64,000 nt of DNA from the NCBI RefSeq assembly GCF_022965755.1, contig NZ_CP095187.1:2232001-2296000 (forward strand). The letters run 5' to 3'. The DNA is from Pseudoxanthomonas sp. F37 (lineage in GTDB: Bacteria; Pseudomonadota; Gammaproteobacteria; Xanthomonadales; Xanthomonadaceae). The notes under the pieces are model-generated. The model searched no databases. It had not been told where the DNA came from and was given only the letters and a program-made list of their open reading frames with translations. Positions 1 through 9,451 of the stretch are shown in pieces (the stretch's first letter is position 1; every line of letters starts with the position of its first letter). Position numbers and translations under genes: made by a program.

Positions 1-50
1 CGCACGTATGGCGAGATGTAGTTGCCGATGATCGTCAGCGTCTGCGCCAT
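1..50 (-). CDS. Glutathione S-transferase family protein, N-terminal fragment
   Basis: Only the first 16 codons lie in the window. They read MAQTLTIIGNYISPYV, the usual opening of a GST thioredoxin-fold domain: a beta strand, then the loop that would bind glutathione. A GGAG motif lies just upstream of the ATG on the minus strand. The rest of the gene is to the left of the window, so subclass and substrate cannot be judged. It is not the same gene as the GST at 8580-9251. Confidence 0.6.
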   Translation of the reverse strand, partial: MAQTLTIIGNYISPYV

Positions 51-230
51 GTCCCTGCTCCGTCGAAGTCCGATGCAGGGTGCGCAGTCCGTGCGGCCCG
101 GTCAACCCGGCGCACTGCGCTGGCCCCCTCTTCGGGGGACGCCCTGCGCTGACCAAGGGCGCGTTGACGATTCATTACAGGTGACGACATTAAGCTGCCC
201 GCCTCCACCGCCACCCGAGGAGCCTGCGCG

Positions 231-926
231 ATGCCACGCCCCCTGCTGACCATGGCCTGCCTGCTCGGACTGGCGGCATGCCAGTCCCCGGTCACCACGC
301 CGCCGCCTGCCGAAGGGACATCCACGCCGCGACCGGCCGCGCAGAACCCCAGCGACGCCGCTGCCGCCGCGCCGATCCCGTGGCAGTGCGGTGACCAACG
401 CATCGGCGCGCGCGTCGACAACACGGCACGCAACATTTCGCTGGAGATCGACGGAAAGACCCTGACCCTGGCGCAATCGCCTGCCGCCTCGGGCGCACGC
501 TATGCCGACGCCGCCGGCAACGCGTTCTGGAATAAAGGGGATGAGGCGACGCTGACCCTCGCCGGCCGAACCGTCGTCGAATGCCGTCAGGCCAGCCAGG
601 ACTCCCCCTGGGACGCGGCCAGGGCGCGTGGCAGTGTGTTCCGTGGCCTGGGTACCGAGCCCGGCTGGACCGTGGAGATCGGTGCCGGTGCAACGCCGCG
701 CCTGCTGGCCGAGCTGGACTACGGCGAACGCCGGATCGAAGTGGCGCAGGCGAGCAGGACCGAAGAGGGTTACGTCGGCAGCACGGCCGAAGGCCTGGCC
801 GTTTCGCTGACCACCAAGCGTGAACCCTGCAACGACGGCATGAGCGACAACGCCTACCCGGCGTCGGCAACCCTGACCGTCGGCGGCCGGACCTACCGTG
901 GCTGCGGCCGCTTCCTGACCGAATGA
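231..926 (+). CDS. Lipoprotein with MliC-like and COG3650-like domains
   Basis: A 231 aa predicted outer-membrane or periplasmic lipoprotein. A short signal peptide ends in the lipobox LAAC with the lipidated Cys at residue 17, followed by a Pro/Ala-rich linker. Residues about 51-120 resemble MliC, the membrane-bound inhibitor of C-type lysozyme: a WQC start, an FWNKGDEATL-like stretch and a closing Cys. Residues about 135-230 resemble the small COG3650 domain (FRGLGTEPGW, DGMSD, GCGR). A GAGGAG ribosome site precedes the ATG by 8 nt. The RNase gene starts 7 bp downstream, so the two are probably co-transcribed. Lysozyme inhibition is inferred from the family only. Confidence 0.75.
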   Translation: MPRPLLTMACLLGLAACQSPVTTPPPAEGTSTPRPAAQNPSDAAAAAPIPWQCGDQRIGARVDNTARNISLEIDGKTLTLAQSPAASGARYADAAGNAFWNKGDEATLTLAGRTVVECRQASQDSPWDAARARGSVFRGLGTEPGWTVEIGAGATPRLLAELDYGERRIEVAQASRTEEGYVGSTAEGLAVSLTTKREPCNDGMSDNAYPASATLTVGGRTYRGCGRFLTE

Positions 927-933
927 GGCACGC

Positions 934-1491
934 ATGAGCCGACGTTCCCGCCGCCGCCAGTCCGCTGGCCTGCGTCTGCCCCTGATCGCTTTCGCGGCGC
1001 TGCTGCTGGTCGGTGCCGGCGCCTGGTGGTGGTCGCAGCGCGACGACGCGCCCGATGCGGCGACGGCCGTCGACGCGCCGCGGGCCGGCGATCCGCAACG
1101 CATCAAGGAAACACTCTCGCTGCCGCCGGTCGAGGACACACGCCCCGGCGGTCTTGCCGGGGACGTGCCCATGCCGCCGGCCAGCGCTCCGGCCACCCGC
1201 GCCCTGCCCGCCTTCCTGCCGCCCGAGGCGCGCACGACGCTGGCGCTCATCGCGCGCGGGGGCCCCTACCCGCACCGGCAGGATGGTGCCGTGTTCCAGA
1301 ACCGCGAAGGCCGCCTGCCGCGGCAGGGGCGCGGCTACTACCGCGAGTACACGGTGGACACGCCCGGGCTGGCGCATCGCGGTGCGCGCCGCATCGTCAC
1401 CGGCGGCGATCCGCCGCGCGAGTACTACTACACCGACGACCACTACGAGAGCTTCCGCCGGTTCGAGATCGGCCAGGACGCCACGCCATGA
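934..1491 (+). CDS. Membrane-anchored barnase-like guanyl ribonuclease
   Basis: 185 aa. An Arg-rich start and one hydrophobic segment (about residues 14-33) predict a signal anchor or uncleaved signal peptide. A Pro/Ala linker follows, then a microbial RNase domain of the N1/T1/barnase type at about residues 92-180. The catalytic triad of barnase has visible counterparts: Glu138 (in YREYT), Arg153 (in ARRIV) and His170 (in TDDHYESF). It should cleave RNA 3' to guanine and act outside the cytoplasm. The stop overlaps the barstar start in an ATGA, so toxin and inhibitor are translationally coupled. The role (nutrient scavenging or inter-bacterial toxin) is not shown. Confidence 0.82.
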   Translation: MSRRSRRRQSAGLRLPLIAFAALLLVGAGAWWWSQRDDAPDAATAVDAPRAGDPQRIKETLSLPPVEDTRPGGLAGDVPMPPASAPATRALPAFLPPEARTTLALIARGGPYPHRQDGAVFQNREGRLPRQGRGYYREYTVDTPGLAHRGARRIVTGGDPPREYYYTDDHYESFRRFEIGQDATP

Positions 1492-1922
1492 GCGATTCCG
1501 GCTTCGACCCCGGCCTGGCCGACCCCGCGCGCGCCGGCGTGTTCTTCGTCACCGAGGACGACCTGGGACCGTTGGCCGCCGTCGGCCGCGACGCCGGCCT
1601 GCTCGCGCGGCGCATCGACCTGTCCGGCTGCGACGGCAAGGCGGCGCTGCTGCTGCGCATCGCCACGGTGCTGGACTTCCCGGATACCTCCGGACGTAAC
1701 TGGGACGCCCTGTCGGACAGCCTGCGCGATCTGTCCTGGTTGCCCGCGCCCGGCTATGTGCTGCTGTTCGAGGAAGCCCACGCGCTGCGCGAGCGCAACG
1801 AAACCGATTTCGACACCCTGCTCGACATCCTGGACGAAGCCTCGCAGGCGTGGGCGGCGGCGGACGTGCCGTTCTGGGCCTTCATCGCCCTGCCGGACGA
1901 GGAGTTCCCCGACCTGCAGTGA
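1488..1922 (+). CDS. Barstar family ribonuclease inhibitor
   Basis: 144 aa, with no signal peptide, so cytoplasmic. The central part (about residues 40-130) has the barstar fold signature: a helix-rich DFPDTSGRNWDAL segment, a SLRDLSWLP stretch and an acidic run around the hydrophobic VLLFEEAH strand. Barstars block the active site of barnase-type RNases through acidic residues. It overlaps the RNase gene by 4 bp (ATGA), the expected arrangement for a nuclease with its immunity protein. The long N-terminal extension (about 35 residues) compared with the 89 aa Bacillus barstar is usual in proteobacterial homologues. Start chosen from the ATGA coupling. Confidence 0.85.
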   Translation: MSDSGFDPGLADPARAGVFFVTEDDLGPLAAVGRDAGLLARRIDLSGCDGKAALLLRIATVLDFPDTSGRNWDALSDSLRDLSWLPAPGYVLLFEEAHALRERNETDFDTLLDILDEASQAWAAADVPFWAFIALPDEEFPDLQ

Positions 1923-1962
1923 AGCCACGGGCGGCGGTCGCGCCGATCTGCGAAAATGCCGC

Positions 1963-3339
1963 ATGCTCGATTTCAGACATCTCCCGCTGGCGCCCGGCCT
2001 GCAGCAGGGCGTCGACGCCCTCGGCTACACGCAACCGACCCCCATCCAGGCGCAGAGCCTGCCCGCCATCCTGGAGGGGCGCGACGTCATCGCCCAGGCC
2101 CCCACCGGCAGCGGCAAGACCGCCGCGTTCGGCCTGGGCCTGTTGCACCGGCTGGACGTGGCCAGCGTGCGCACGCAGGCGCTGGTGCTGTGCCCCACGC
2201 GCGAACTGGCCGACCAGGTGGCGCAGCAGCTGCGCAGGCTGGCGGTGGGCCTGCCCAACCTCAAGGTGCTGACGCTGTGCGGCGGCCTGCCGCTGGAGCC
2301 GCAGATCCGTTCGCTGGAAGCGCACGACCCGCACGTGGTGGTCGGCACGCCGGGCCGCATCCAGGAACTGCTGCGCAAGAAAGTGCTGCACCTGGGCGGC
2401 GTGCGCACGCTGGTGCTGGACGAGGCCGACCGCATGCTGGACATGGGCTTCGAGGAACCGATCCGCGAGATCGCCGGCAAGACGCCGAAGGACCGCCAGA
2501 GCCTGCTGTTCTCGGCCACCTTCACCGACGCCATCCGCGACATCGCCCGCAATACCCTGCGCGACCCGCTTGAGGTCACGGTGGACGCGCCGCAGGAGCA
2601 GGCGGCCATCGAGCAGCGCTTCGTGCGCGTGGAGCCGGAGCGCAAGCAGACCGCGCTGGCCGGCCTGCTGGCGCAGCGCGGCGTGGCATCGTGCGTGGTG
2701 TTCTGCAACATGCGCAAGGACGTGGACGAAGTGGCCGGCTCGTTGCAGCACTTCGGCTTTTCCGCGCTGGCCCTGCACGGCGACATGGAACAGCGCGACC
2801 GCGACGAGGTGCTGGTGCGTTTCGCCAACCGCAGCTGCAACGTGCTGGTCGCCAGCGACGTGGCGGCGCGCGGACTGGACATCGAGGACCTGGCGCTGGT
2901 CGTCAATTACGACATGCCCAGCGATGCGGACACCTACGTGCACCGGATCGGCCGCACCGGACGCGCGGGTCGCGGGGGCTTGGCGATCAGCCTGTGCACG
3001 CCGCGCGAATTGCCGCGCGCCGCGGTGATCGAGGAACGGCTGGGCGCACCGCTGTTGTGGGACCGCAACGTCCCTTCGGCGCCCAAGGCCAACACCGCGC
3101 CGCCGGCCACGATGACCACGCTGCGCATCGACGCCGGCAAGACCGACAAGCTGCGCCCCGGCGACGTGCTCGGCGCGCTGACCGGCGATGCGGGCCTGCC
3201 CGCGTCCGCGATCGGCAAGATCAACGTCTTCGCCACCCGGACCTACGTGGCCGTGGCGCGCGACAAGGCCGGCGCCGCGCTGGCGCGGCTCAACGCCGGC
3301 AGGATCAAGGGCCGAAGCTTCCGCGTGCGCAAGCTCTGA
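1963..3339 (+). CDS. dbpA: ATP-dependent RNA helicase DbpA
   Basis: 458 aa DEAD-box helicase. Visible motifs: Q motif GYTQPTPIQ (21-29), Walker A APTGSGKT (46-53), DEAD (153-156), SAT near 184, and the C-terminal HRIGRTGRAGR. The last about 75 residues form the DbpA RNA-binding domain (GDVLGALTGDAGL, IGKINVF, GRSFRVRKL), which in E. coli directs the enzyme to hairpin 92 of 23S rRNA during 50S assembly. That domain separates it from RhlE/RhlB. ATG chosen because the protein then starts just before the Q motif, as in the family. It lies 40 bp after barstar. Confidence 0.93.
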   Translation: MLDFRHLPLAPGLQQGVDALGYTQPTPIQAQSLPAILEGRDVIAQAPTGSGKTAAFGLGLLHRLDVASVRTQALVLCPTRELADQVAQQLRRLAVGLPNLKVLTLCGGLPLEPQIRSLEAHDPHVVVGTPGRIQELLRKKVLHLGGVRTLVLDEADRMLDMGFEEPIREIAGKTPKDRQSLLFSATFTDAIRDIARNTLRDPLEVTVDAPQEQAAIEQRFVRVEPERKQTALAGLLAQRGVASCVVFCNMRKDVDEVAGSLQHFGFSALALHGDMEQRDRDEVLVRFANRSCNVLVASDVAARGLDIEDLALVVNYDMPSDADTYVHRIGRTGRAGRGGLAISLCTPRELPRAAVIEERLGAPLLWDRNVPSAPKANTAPPATMTTLRIDAGKTDKLRPGDVLGALTGDAGLPASAIGKINVFATRTYVAVARDKAGAALARLNAGRIKGRSFRVRKL

Positions 3340-3358
3340 CACCCAGGCCGCAGCGCGT

Positions 3359-3430
3359 GGGAGCGCCCCCTGGGCGCGATGCGGTTACCTGTCTGATCCG
3401 GAAAGAAGCATCGCGCCCAAGGGGCGCTCC
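3359..3430. repeat. Palindromic REP-like doublet between dbpA and the cold-shock gene
   Basis: Two inverted arms: GGGAGCGCCCC...GGGCGCGATGC (3359-3382) and its near reverse complement at 3408-3430, separated by a short AT-richer loop. The pattern G(T)nGGnGCGCCCC..GGGCGCGA recurs inside icmF at 51586-51660, so it is a dispersed family. It can fold into a large hairpin at the 3' ends of two converging genes. Confidence 0.7.
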
Positions 3431-3461
3431 TGCAGGTCTTGCGAATGGCTGCCCGCAAACA

Positions 3462-3491
3462 AAAACGCCGGCGCTTGCGCACCGGCGTTTT
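3462..3491. terminator. Bidirectional intrinsic terminator
   Basis: A perfect 10 bp stem AAAACGCCGG / CCGGCGTTTT around a short GC loop. On the minus strand it is followed by a T-rich tract, so it suits the cold-shock gene ending at 3517. It can also stop transcription coming from dbpA. Confidence 0.8.
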
Positions 3492-3516
3492 CTTGAACCA
3501 AGGGTTCAGGGCTGGA

Positions 3517-3726
3517 TTACAGCGCCTGCACCTGGTCGGCCTGCATGCCCTTCTGGCCCTGCACGGCGACGAAGGAGACCGCCTGGCCTTCCTTCAGCGA
3601 CTTGAAGCCATTGCCCTGGATCGAGCGGAAGTGCACGAACAGGTCGGGGCCGCTCTGCGGGGTGATGAAGCCGAAGCCCTTGGCGTCGTTGAACCACTTG
3701 ACGGTGCCGGTCTGACGTTCAGACAT
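3517..3726 (-). CDS. Cold-shock family protein (CspA type)
   Basis: 69 aa, the usual length for a single cold-shock domain. RNA-binding motifs RNP1 (KGFGFI, following WFNDA) and RNP2 (LFVHF) are intact. It binds single-stranded nucleic acid and acts as an RNA chaperone. In the cold-shock motif, FRSI replaces the common FSAI. Start: ATG at 3726, because AGGAG lies 8 nt upstream. An in-frame ATG 21 nt further out would bury that ribosome site inside the coding region. Whether it is cold-induced or constitutive cannot be told from the sequence. Confidence 0.93.
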   Translation of the reverse strand: MSERQTGTVKWFNDAKGFGFITPQSGPDLFVHFRSIQGNGFKSLKEGQAVSFVAVQGQKGMQADQVQAL

Positions 3727-4030
3727 CTTTACTAACTCCTGAAACATGGATGAAAGGACCACGATTCCGGCATGGACCGGATCGGGACTGGGTTTGCAGG
3801 CGTTGGTAAAGCGGGAAGATGTAGCAGATGTATCTACCGCATCAGGCTCACGATTCACGGTGACCCTGGCAAGCACAGTGGGGCGCACTCTACCGGGGTT
3901 TTGGCGTAAAAGCGAATCCCAGCCTCCTGGAAGCTGAACAGGGGTCTCCCCGTCCTGCGGCAAAACCGCCCGCGGCCGGCCCGCCCGCGCTCCCGGCGTA
4001 TGATGGCGCCCCTTTCGCAGGACCCCCGCC
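3727..4030 (-). other. Long untranslated leader and promoter region of the cold-shock gene, shared with yaeQ
   Basis: About 300 bp without a gene, between the divergent cold-shock gene and yaeQ. Known cspA-type genes carry a long 5' leader that folds differently with temperature, and this region is noticeably less GC-rich than the genes around it, which fits. I could not assign a convincing -35/-10 pair, and no fold was computed. Confidence 0.35.
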
Positions 4031-4588
4031 ATGGCCCTCAAGTCCACCGTCGTCAAAGCCGAGCTGCAGATCAGCGACATGGACCGCCACTACTACGGTG
4101 CCCACAGCCTGACCCTGGCCCAGCACCCCTCCGAGACCGATGAAAGGCTGATGGTGCGGCTGCTCGCCTTTGCGCTGCTGGCCGGGGACCGACTGGAGTT
4201 CGGCAAGGGCCTGAGCAACGAGGAAGAACCCGACCTCTGGCGCAAGGACTACACCGGCCTGATCGAACAGTGGATCGACCTGGGCCAGCCGGACGAATCG
4301 CGGATCCGCAAGGCCTGCGGGCGTGCCCGCGAGGTCGTGGTGGTCAACTACGGCGGCCGCGCGGCCGATCTGTGGTGGGACAGGAACGCGGCGCTGCTGG
4401 CGCGCCACCGCAACCTGACCGTGCTCGACATCGCGCCCGAGGCGGTCGAGGCCCTGACGGCGCTGATGGTCCGCAGCATGCGTTTCAACGTGATGATCCA
4501 GGACGGCGAGATGCAGTGGATGACCGACGATCGCGTCGTCAGCGTCATTCCCGCGATCCGCCAGACAGGGCTCGCCCGGGCCGCCTGA
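4031..4588 (+). CDS. yaeQ: YaeQ family protein
   Basis: 185 aa, the normal length of the family. Typical opening ([19 protein letters not shown]) and the conserved segments [29 protein letters not shown] and [11 protein letters not shown]. YaeQ has a PD-(D/E)XK nuclease-like fold, and its biochemical role is not settled; the E. coli and Salmonella proteins were first noted as affecting RfaH-dependent expression. It is divergent from the cold-shock gene. The flavoprotein gene starts 4 bp after its stop, so the two are probably one transcript. Confidence 0.9.
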   Translation: MALKSTVVKAELQISDMDRHYYGAHSLTLAQHPSETDERLMVRLLAFALLAGDRLEFGKGLSNEEEPDLWRKDYTGLIEQWIDLGQPDESRIRKACGRAREVVVVNYGGRAADLWWDRNAALLARHRNLTVLDIAPEAVEALTALMVRSMRFNVMIQDGEMQWMTDDRVVSVIPAIRQTGLARAA

Positions 4589-4592
4589 GCGC

Positions 4593-5774
4593 ATGGCGCC
4601 CACCCACGACGTCCTGGTGATCGGCGGCGGCGCGGCCGGTCTGATGACCGCACTCACGGCCGGCCAGCGTGGCCTGCGCGTGCTGGTCGTCGAGCACGCC
4701 AACAAGGTCGGCAAGAAGATCCTGATGTCGGGCGGCGGACGCTGCAACTTCACCAACACCGGCACCACGCCGGCCAACTTCCTGTCGGCCAATCCGCACT
4801 TCTGCAAGTCGGCGCTGGCGCGCTACACGCCGGGCGATTTCATCGGCTTGGTCGAGCGCCACCGCATCGCCTACCACGAGAAGGAACTCGGCCAGCTGTT
4901 CTGCGATGTCTCGTCCAAGCTGATCGTGAAGATGCTGGTCGACGAATGCCTGGCCGCCGGCGTGCGCATCGAGACAGGCTGCAGCGTGCACCAGGTCGGG
5001 CAGGCCGAGGGCGTGTTCCGGCTGGACACCACGCTGGGCCGCTTCGCAGCGCCCTCGCTGGTGGTCGCCACCGGCGGCCTGTCGATTCCCAGCATGGGCG
5101 CCACCGGCTTCGGCTACGACCTGGCGCGCCAGTTCGGCCACGACGTGCTGCCCACGCGCGCGGGCCTGGTGCCGTTGACCCTGAGCGGCAAGCACCAGCA
5201 GCGGCTGGCCGACCTGAGCGGCCTGTCGTTCCCGGTGGAAGCGCGATGCGGCAAGGCGCGTTTCCGCAACTTCATGCTGCTGACCCACCGGGGCGTGAGT
5301 GGGCCGTCGATCCTGCAGATCTCCTCGTACTGGCAACCGGGCGACGATCTGCGGCTGGACCTGCTGCCCGACCGCGATGCGCGGGACTGGCTGGAAGCCC
5401 AGCAGAAACAGCGGCCCGACGCCGAATTGAAGACGGTCCTGTCCGACGCGTTGCCGCGCCGCTTCGCCCAGCGCCTGTGCGAGGTCTGGCTGCCCAACCG
5501 GCCGATGAGGCAGTTCAACGCGCCGCAGCTGAAGCAGGCCGCCGAACTGCTCGCCGACTGGCCCCTGGTCGCCAGCGGCACCGAGGGTTACCGCACCGCC
5601 GAAGTCACGCTGGGCGGCGTGGACACCGACGGCGTGTCCAGCAGCACGATGATGTCCAGGCAGGTGCCAGGCCTGTTCTTCGTCGGCGAAGTGCTGGACG
5701 TCACCGGCTGGCTGGGCGGTTACAACTTCCAGTGGGCCTGGGCCTCGGGCCGCGCGGCGGGCATGGCGGTCTGA
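4593..5774 (+). CDS. NAD(P)/FAD-dependent oxidoreductase, HI0933/YhiN (BaiN/RdsA) family
   Basis: 393 aa flavoprotein. The Rossmann FAD-binding motif VIGGGAAGLMTA is at residues 8-19. The family-specific KVGKKILMSGGGRCNFTN lies at about residues 36-53, and the C-terminal GEVLDVTGWLGGYNFQWAW closes the FAD site. E. coli YhiN and the clostridial BaiN belong here; BaiN has been linked to bile-acid reduction, but the physiological substrate of most members is unknown. It follows yaeQ by 4 bp. A related but distinct flavoprotein is encoded at 16578-17846. Confidence 0.88.
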   Translation: MAPTHDVLVIGGGAAGLMTALTAGQRGLRVLVVEHANKVGKKILMSGGGRCNFTNTGTTPANFLSANPHFCKSALARYTPGDFIGLVERHRIAYHEKELGQLFCDVSSKLIVKMLVDECLAAGVRIETGCSVHQVGQAEGVFRLDTTLGRFAAPSLVVATGGLSIPSMGATGFGYDLARQFGHDVLPTRAGLVPLTLSGKHQQRLADLSGLSFPVEARCGKARFRNFMLLTHRGVSGPSILQISSYWQPGDDLRLDLLPDRDARDWLEAQQKQRPDAELKTVLSDALPRRFAQRLCEVWLPNRPMRQFNAPQLKQAAELLADWPLVASGTEGYRTAEVTLGGVDTDGVSSSTMMSRQVPGLFFVGEVLDVTGWLGGYNFQWAWASGRAAGMAV

Positions 5775-5843
5775 CGCACTGCGGCGTTCCTGACACACCC
5801 CCCTTTGCTAGTCTGTGGAAACCGGTGTCATCCCAGGGTTTCC

Positions 5844-7454
5844 ATGACCGTATCCAACGAAACATCGCGGCGACGCTTCCTCGCGCAATTGCTCGGCACG
5901 TCGGTGTTCGCCACTCTGGTGACCGCACTGCCCAGCCGCGCCGCGACCGCCAGGACTGCGTCCGCAACGACCCGCAGCGGACGCATCGCCGGCTTCGTCG
6001 ATCGTGGCATCCACGTCTTCCGCGGCGTGCCCTACGGCGGCGATACCGCCCGCCGGCGGTTCCAGCGCGCCCTGCGTGAAGCCGCCTGGACCGGCACGCG
6101 CGATGCCACCGGCTTCGGCGCGTCGGCACCGCAGCGCGGCGATGCCGACGGACAGCCCGTCAGCGAGGACTGCCTGTTCCTCAACGTGTACACGCCGGCC
6201 CTGCGCGATGGCGGCAAGCGCCCCATCCTGTTCTACATCCACGGCGGCGGCTACAACAACGGCTCGGGCTCGCACCCGCTGTACGACGGGGTGAACCTGT
6301 GCCGCCGGGGCGATGTCGTCGTGGTCACCGTCAACCACCGGCTCAACGCGTTCGGCTACCTGTATCTCGGCGAGAGCGACGATGAGCGGCTGCGCGAGGC
6401 CGGCAACGTCGGCCAGCTGGACCTGATCGACGCCCTGCGCTGGGTGCGCGAGCATGCGCACGAGTTCGGCGGCGATGCGGGCAACGTCACCGTGTTCGGC
6501 CAGTCCGGCGGCGGCGCCAAGATCGCCACGCTGATGGCCATGCCCGCGGCCGATGGCCTGTTCCACAAGGCGATGACGATGAGCGGCCAGCAGGTCACCG
6601 CGGCCGGTCCGCGCGCGGCCGCGCAGCGCACCGCGCTGTTCCTGGCCGAACTGGGCCTGGGCACACGCGATACCGACGCACTGCTGGCAATGCCTATGGC
6701 GCGCCTGCTGGAGGCCACGCGCGTGCGCGATCCGTCGCGCGTGGAGAATACCTCGCTCTACTTCGGCCCCGTGCTGGACACGCACACCCTGCCCCGGCAT
6801 CCGTTCTACCCCGATGCCCCTGCGCAGTCGGCACGCATCCCGATGGTCATCGGCAACACCCGCGACGAGACGCGCGCGTTCCTCGGCCACGACGAAGCGA
6901 ACTTCGTGCTGACCTGGGACCAGCTGCCGCAGAAGCTGCGCGAGCAGCAGTACGTCGATCTGTCGCCGGACGTGGTGATCGCCGAGTACCGCCGGCTGTA
7001 TCCGGACTACACGCCGTCGGAGGTGTTCTTCGCGGCCACCACCGCGGGCCGGTCCTGGCGCGGGGCCATCATCGAGGCGGAGGAACGGGCGAAGCAGGGA
7101 TCACCCGCCTGGGTCTACCAGCTGGACTGGCGCTCATCTGCCGAAGGCGGACGCCTGCGCGCCTTCCATACGCTCGACATCCCGCTGGTGTTCGACAACG
7201 TGACGGCCGAAGGGTCGAAGACCGGCGACGACGCACGGGCGCGCACGCTGGCCTCGCGCATGAGCCAGGCCCTGATCGCCCTCGCCCGCCACGGCGACCC
7301 GAACCATGCGGACCTGCCGGCGTGGGCGCCGTACACCCTGCCGCAGCGCCAGACGATGGTGTTCGACGACACGCCCAGGATGCAGGACGACCCGCGTGGC
7401 GGCGAACGCAAGCTCTATCAGCGCGTGCCCTTCGTCCAGCGCGGCACGATGTAG
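5844..7454 (+). CDS. Tat-exported type-B carboxylesterase
   Basis: 536 aa. The N-terminus SRRRFLAQLLG followed by a hydrophobic stretch and an Ala-rich cleavage region (near residue 34) is a twin-arginine signal, so the enzyme should be exported folded. The carboxylesterase/lipase type-B signatures are visible: EDCLFLNVY (108-116), the oxyanion loop HGGG (133-136) and the nucleophile Ser221 in FGQSGGGAK. The acid and His members of the triad should follow in the C-terminal half. Start: ATG at 5844, the codon that begins directly before the Tat motif; AGGG precedes it. Substrate is unknown; these enzymes hydrolyse carboxylic esters. Confidence 0.88.
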   Translation: MTVSNETSRRRFLAQLLGTSVFATLVTALPSRAATARTASATTRSGRIAGFVDRGIHVFRGVPYGGDTARRRFQRALREAAWTGTRDATGFGASAPQRGDADGQPVSEDCLFLNVYTPALRDGGKRPILFYIHGGGYNNGSGSHPLYDGVNLCRRGDVVVVTVNHRLNAFGYLYLGESDDERLREAGNVGQLDLIDALRWVREHAHEFGGDAGNVTVFGQSGGGAKIATLMAMPAADGLFHKAMTMSGQQVTAAGPRAAAQRTALFLAELGLGTRDTDALLAMPMARLLEATRVRDPSRVENTSLYFGPVLDTHTLPRHPFYPDAPAQSARIPMVIGNTRDETRAFLGHDEANFVLTWDQLPQKLREQQYVDLSPDVVIAEYRRLYPDYTPSEVFFAATTAGRSWRGAIIEAEERAKQGSPAWVYQLDWRSSAEGGRLRAFHTLDIPLVFDNVTAEGSKTGDDARARTLASRMSQALIALARHGDPNHADLPAWAPYTLPQRQTMVFDDTPRMQDDPRGGERKLYQRVPFVQRGTM

Positions 7455-7514
7455 CGGGCGCCGAGCGCGCGATCGCCAGGATGGCCCGGCCGCCGGTCGT
7501 GTGCGCGGCGCACG

Positions 7515-8495
<981 letters not shown>

Positions 8496-8579
8496 GGTGG
8501 CACCGGCAATGACGATGCGATCGTCATGGGGACGCGGACGGCCCGCTTCCACCCCGCGGGGCGGGACGCTGTATCCCGC

Positions 8580-9251
8580 CTAGCCCAGCAGGTCGAACGG
8601 CCCACCCTGCTCGAGCGCACGCTGATAGGCCGGTCGTGCGTGGATGCGCTGCAGGAAGCCGGCCAAGTTGGGATAGGCCCCCAGTCCGGCGCGTACCGCC
8701 GCGGCTTCGATCGGGAAGCTCATCTGGATGTCGGCCGCGCTGAACTGCTCGCCCGCGAACCACGGTGCCCTGCCCAGTTCGCTTTCCATGTAGCCCAGGT
8801 GCAGTTGCACCTGCGGACCGACGAAGGTCCGCATCGCCTTGTCGGCGATGCCGCGCGCGATGGGACGGGCGAAGAACGGCATGGGCGCCTTCTTCAGGCG
8901 GGAGAACACCAGGCTCAGCAGCATCGGCGGCATCGCCGAGCCTTCGGCGTAATGCAGCCAGTAGCGGTACCGCAGGTGTTCGGCCGTGCCGGGCGACGGG
9001 GCGAACCGGCGCGCGGCGTCGTAACGCTCCACGAGGTATTCGAGGATGGCAGCGGATTCGGCCAGGATGTATCCACCATCGGCCACCACCGGCGACTTGC
9101 CCAACGGGTGGATCTTCTTCAGCTCCGGTGGCGCGAGCAGGGTCTGCGGTTCGCGCTGGTAGCGCACCACGGTGTAGTCCAGGCCCAGTTCCTCGAGCAG
9201 CCAGAGCACGCGCTGGGAACGGGAGTTGTTGAGGTGGTGGACGGTGATCAT
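8580..9251 (-). CDS. Glutathione S-transferase family protein
   Basis: 223 aa. N-terminal thioredoxin-like domain with the opening MITVHHLNNSRSQRVLW, the cis-Pro motif GKSPVV and the glutathione-contacting ILAESAAILEYL. The C-terminal helical domain ends with AADIQMSFP and a helix common to GSTs. The Asn-Ser-Arg-Ser in the first loop places the probable catalytic Ser near residue 10-12, as in beta-like and fungal Ure2-like GSTs. Cytoplasmic. The IS110 element and its target repeat lie just upstream and separate it from selO. Confidence 0.88.
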   Translation of the reverse strand: MITVHHLNNSRSQRVLWLLEELGLDYTVVRYQREPQTLLAPPELKKIHPLGKSPVVADGGYILAESAAILEYLVERYDAARRFAPSPGTAEHLRYRYWLHYAEGSAMPPMLLSLVFSRLKKAPMPFFARPIARGIADKAMRTFVGPQVQLHLGYMESELGRAPWFAGEQFSAADIQMSFPIEAAAVRAGLGAYPNLAGFLQRIHARPAYQRALEQGGPFDLLG

Positions 9252-9295
9252 GCCGTTACTCCGTGGGGATGGGCCATGCTACCGCGGCTCTCATC

Positions 9296-9422
9296 CCGGT
9301 AGGAGCGACGTCAGTCGCGACCGGATGCAGCGGCCGTGTGTGACTCCGCTGCAGGCGCGAGGGCTCGGTGCCAAGTGTCCGCTCCCGCGAGTGTGGGCCG
9401 TGCGGTCGCGACTGACGTCGCT
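9296..9422. repeat. REP-like inverted pair, interrupted by the IS110 element
   Basis: Left arm GGTAGGAGCGACGTCAGTCG (from 9299) and right arm GGTCGCGACTGACGTCGCT (9404-9422) face each other about 80 bp apart. The right arm stops abruptly at 9422 and its missing end CCTACAGGG is found at 10562-10570, after the IS. A second, intact copy of the family lies at 14750-14866. Confidence 0.85.
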
Positions 9423-9445
9423 TGTGTCTATCGATTGGGTAGATT
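9421..9445 (+). promoter_or_regulatory. Half of a junction promoter, completed only in the circular IS form
   Basis: TAGATT at 9440-9445 is a plausible -10. The -35 is absent in the integrated copy. Joining the right end (TTGA, 10556-10559) to the left end (CT, 9421-9422) creates TTGACT exactly 17 bp upstream of that -10. This matches the known behaviour of IS110 elements, where the excised circle drives the bridge RNA and transposase. The predicted start is near 9452. Confidence 0.7.
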
Positions 9446-9451
9446 GCGTTG

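Noticed and set aside
934-1922. The RNase/barstar pair as a polymorphic toxin (Rhs or CDI) tail
   Set aside because: There is no large repeat-bearing exoprotein, secretion adaptor or orphan cassettes next to it.
1882-3342. A 486-codon frame antisense to dbpA
   Set aside because: His/Gln/Arg-rich shadow of an unmistakable helicase gene.
3517-3747. A longer cold-shock protein starting at an upstream ATG
   Set aside because: The upstream start would place the AGGAG ribosome site within the coding sequence and add residues not seen in the family.
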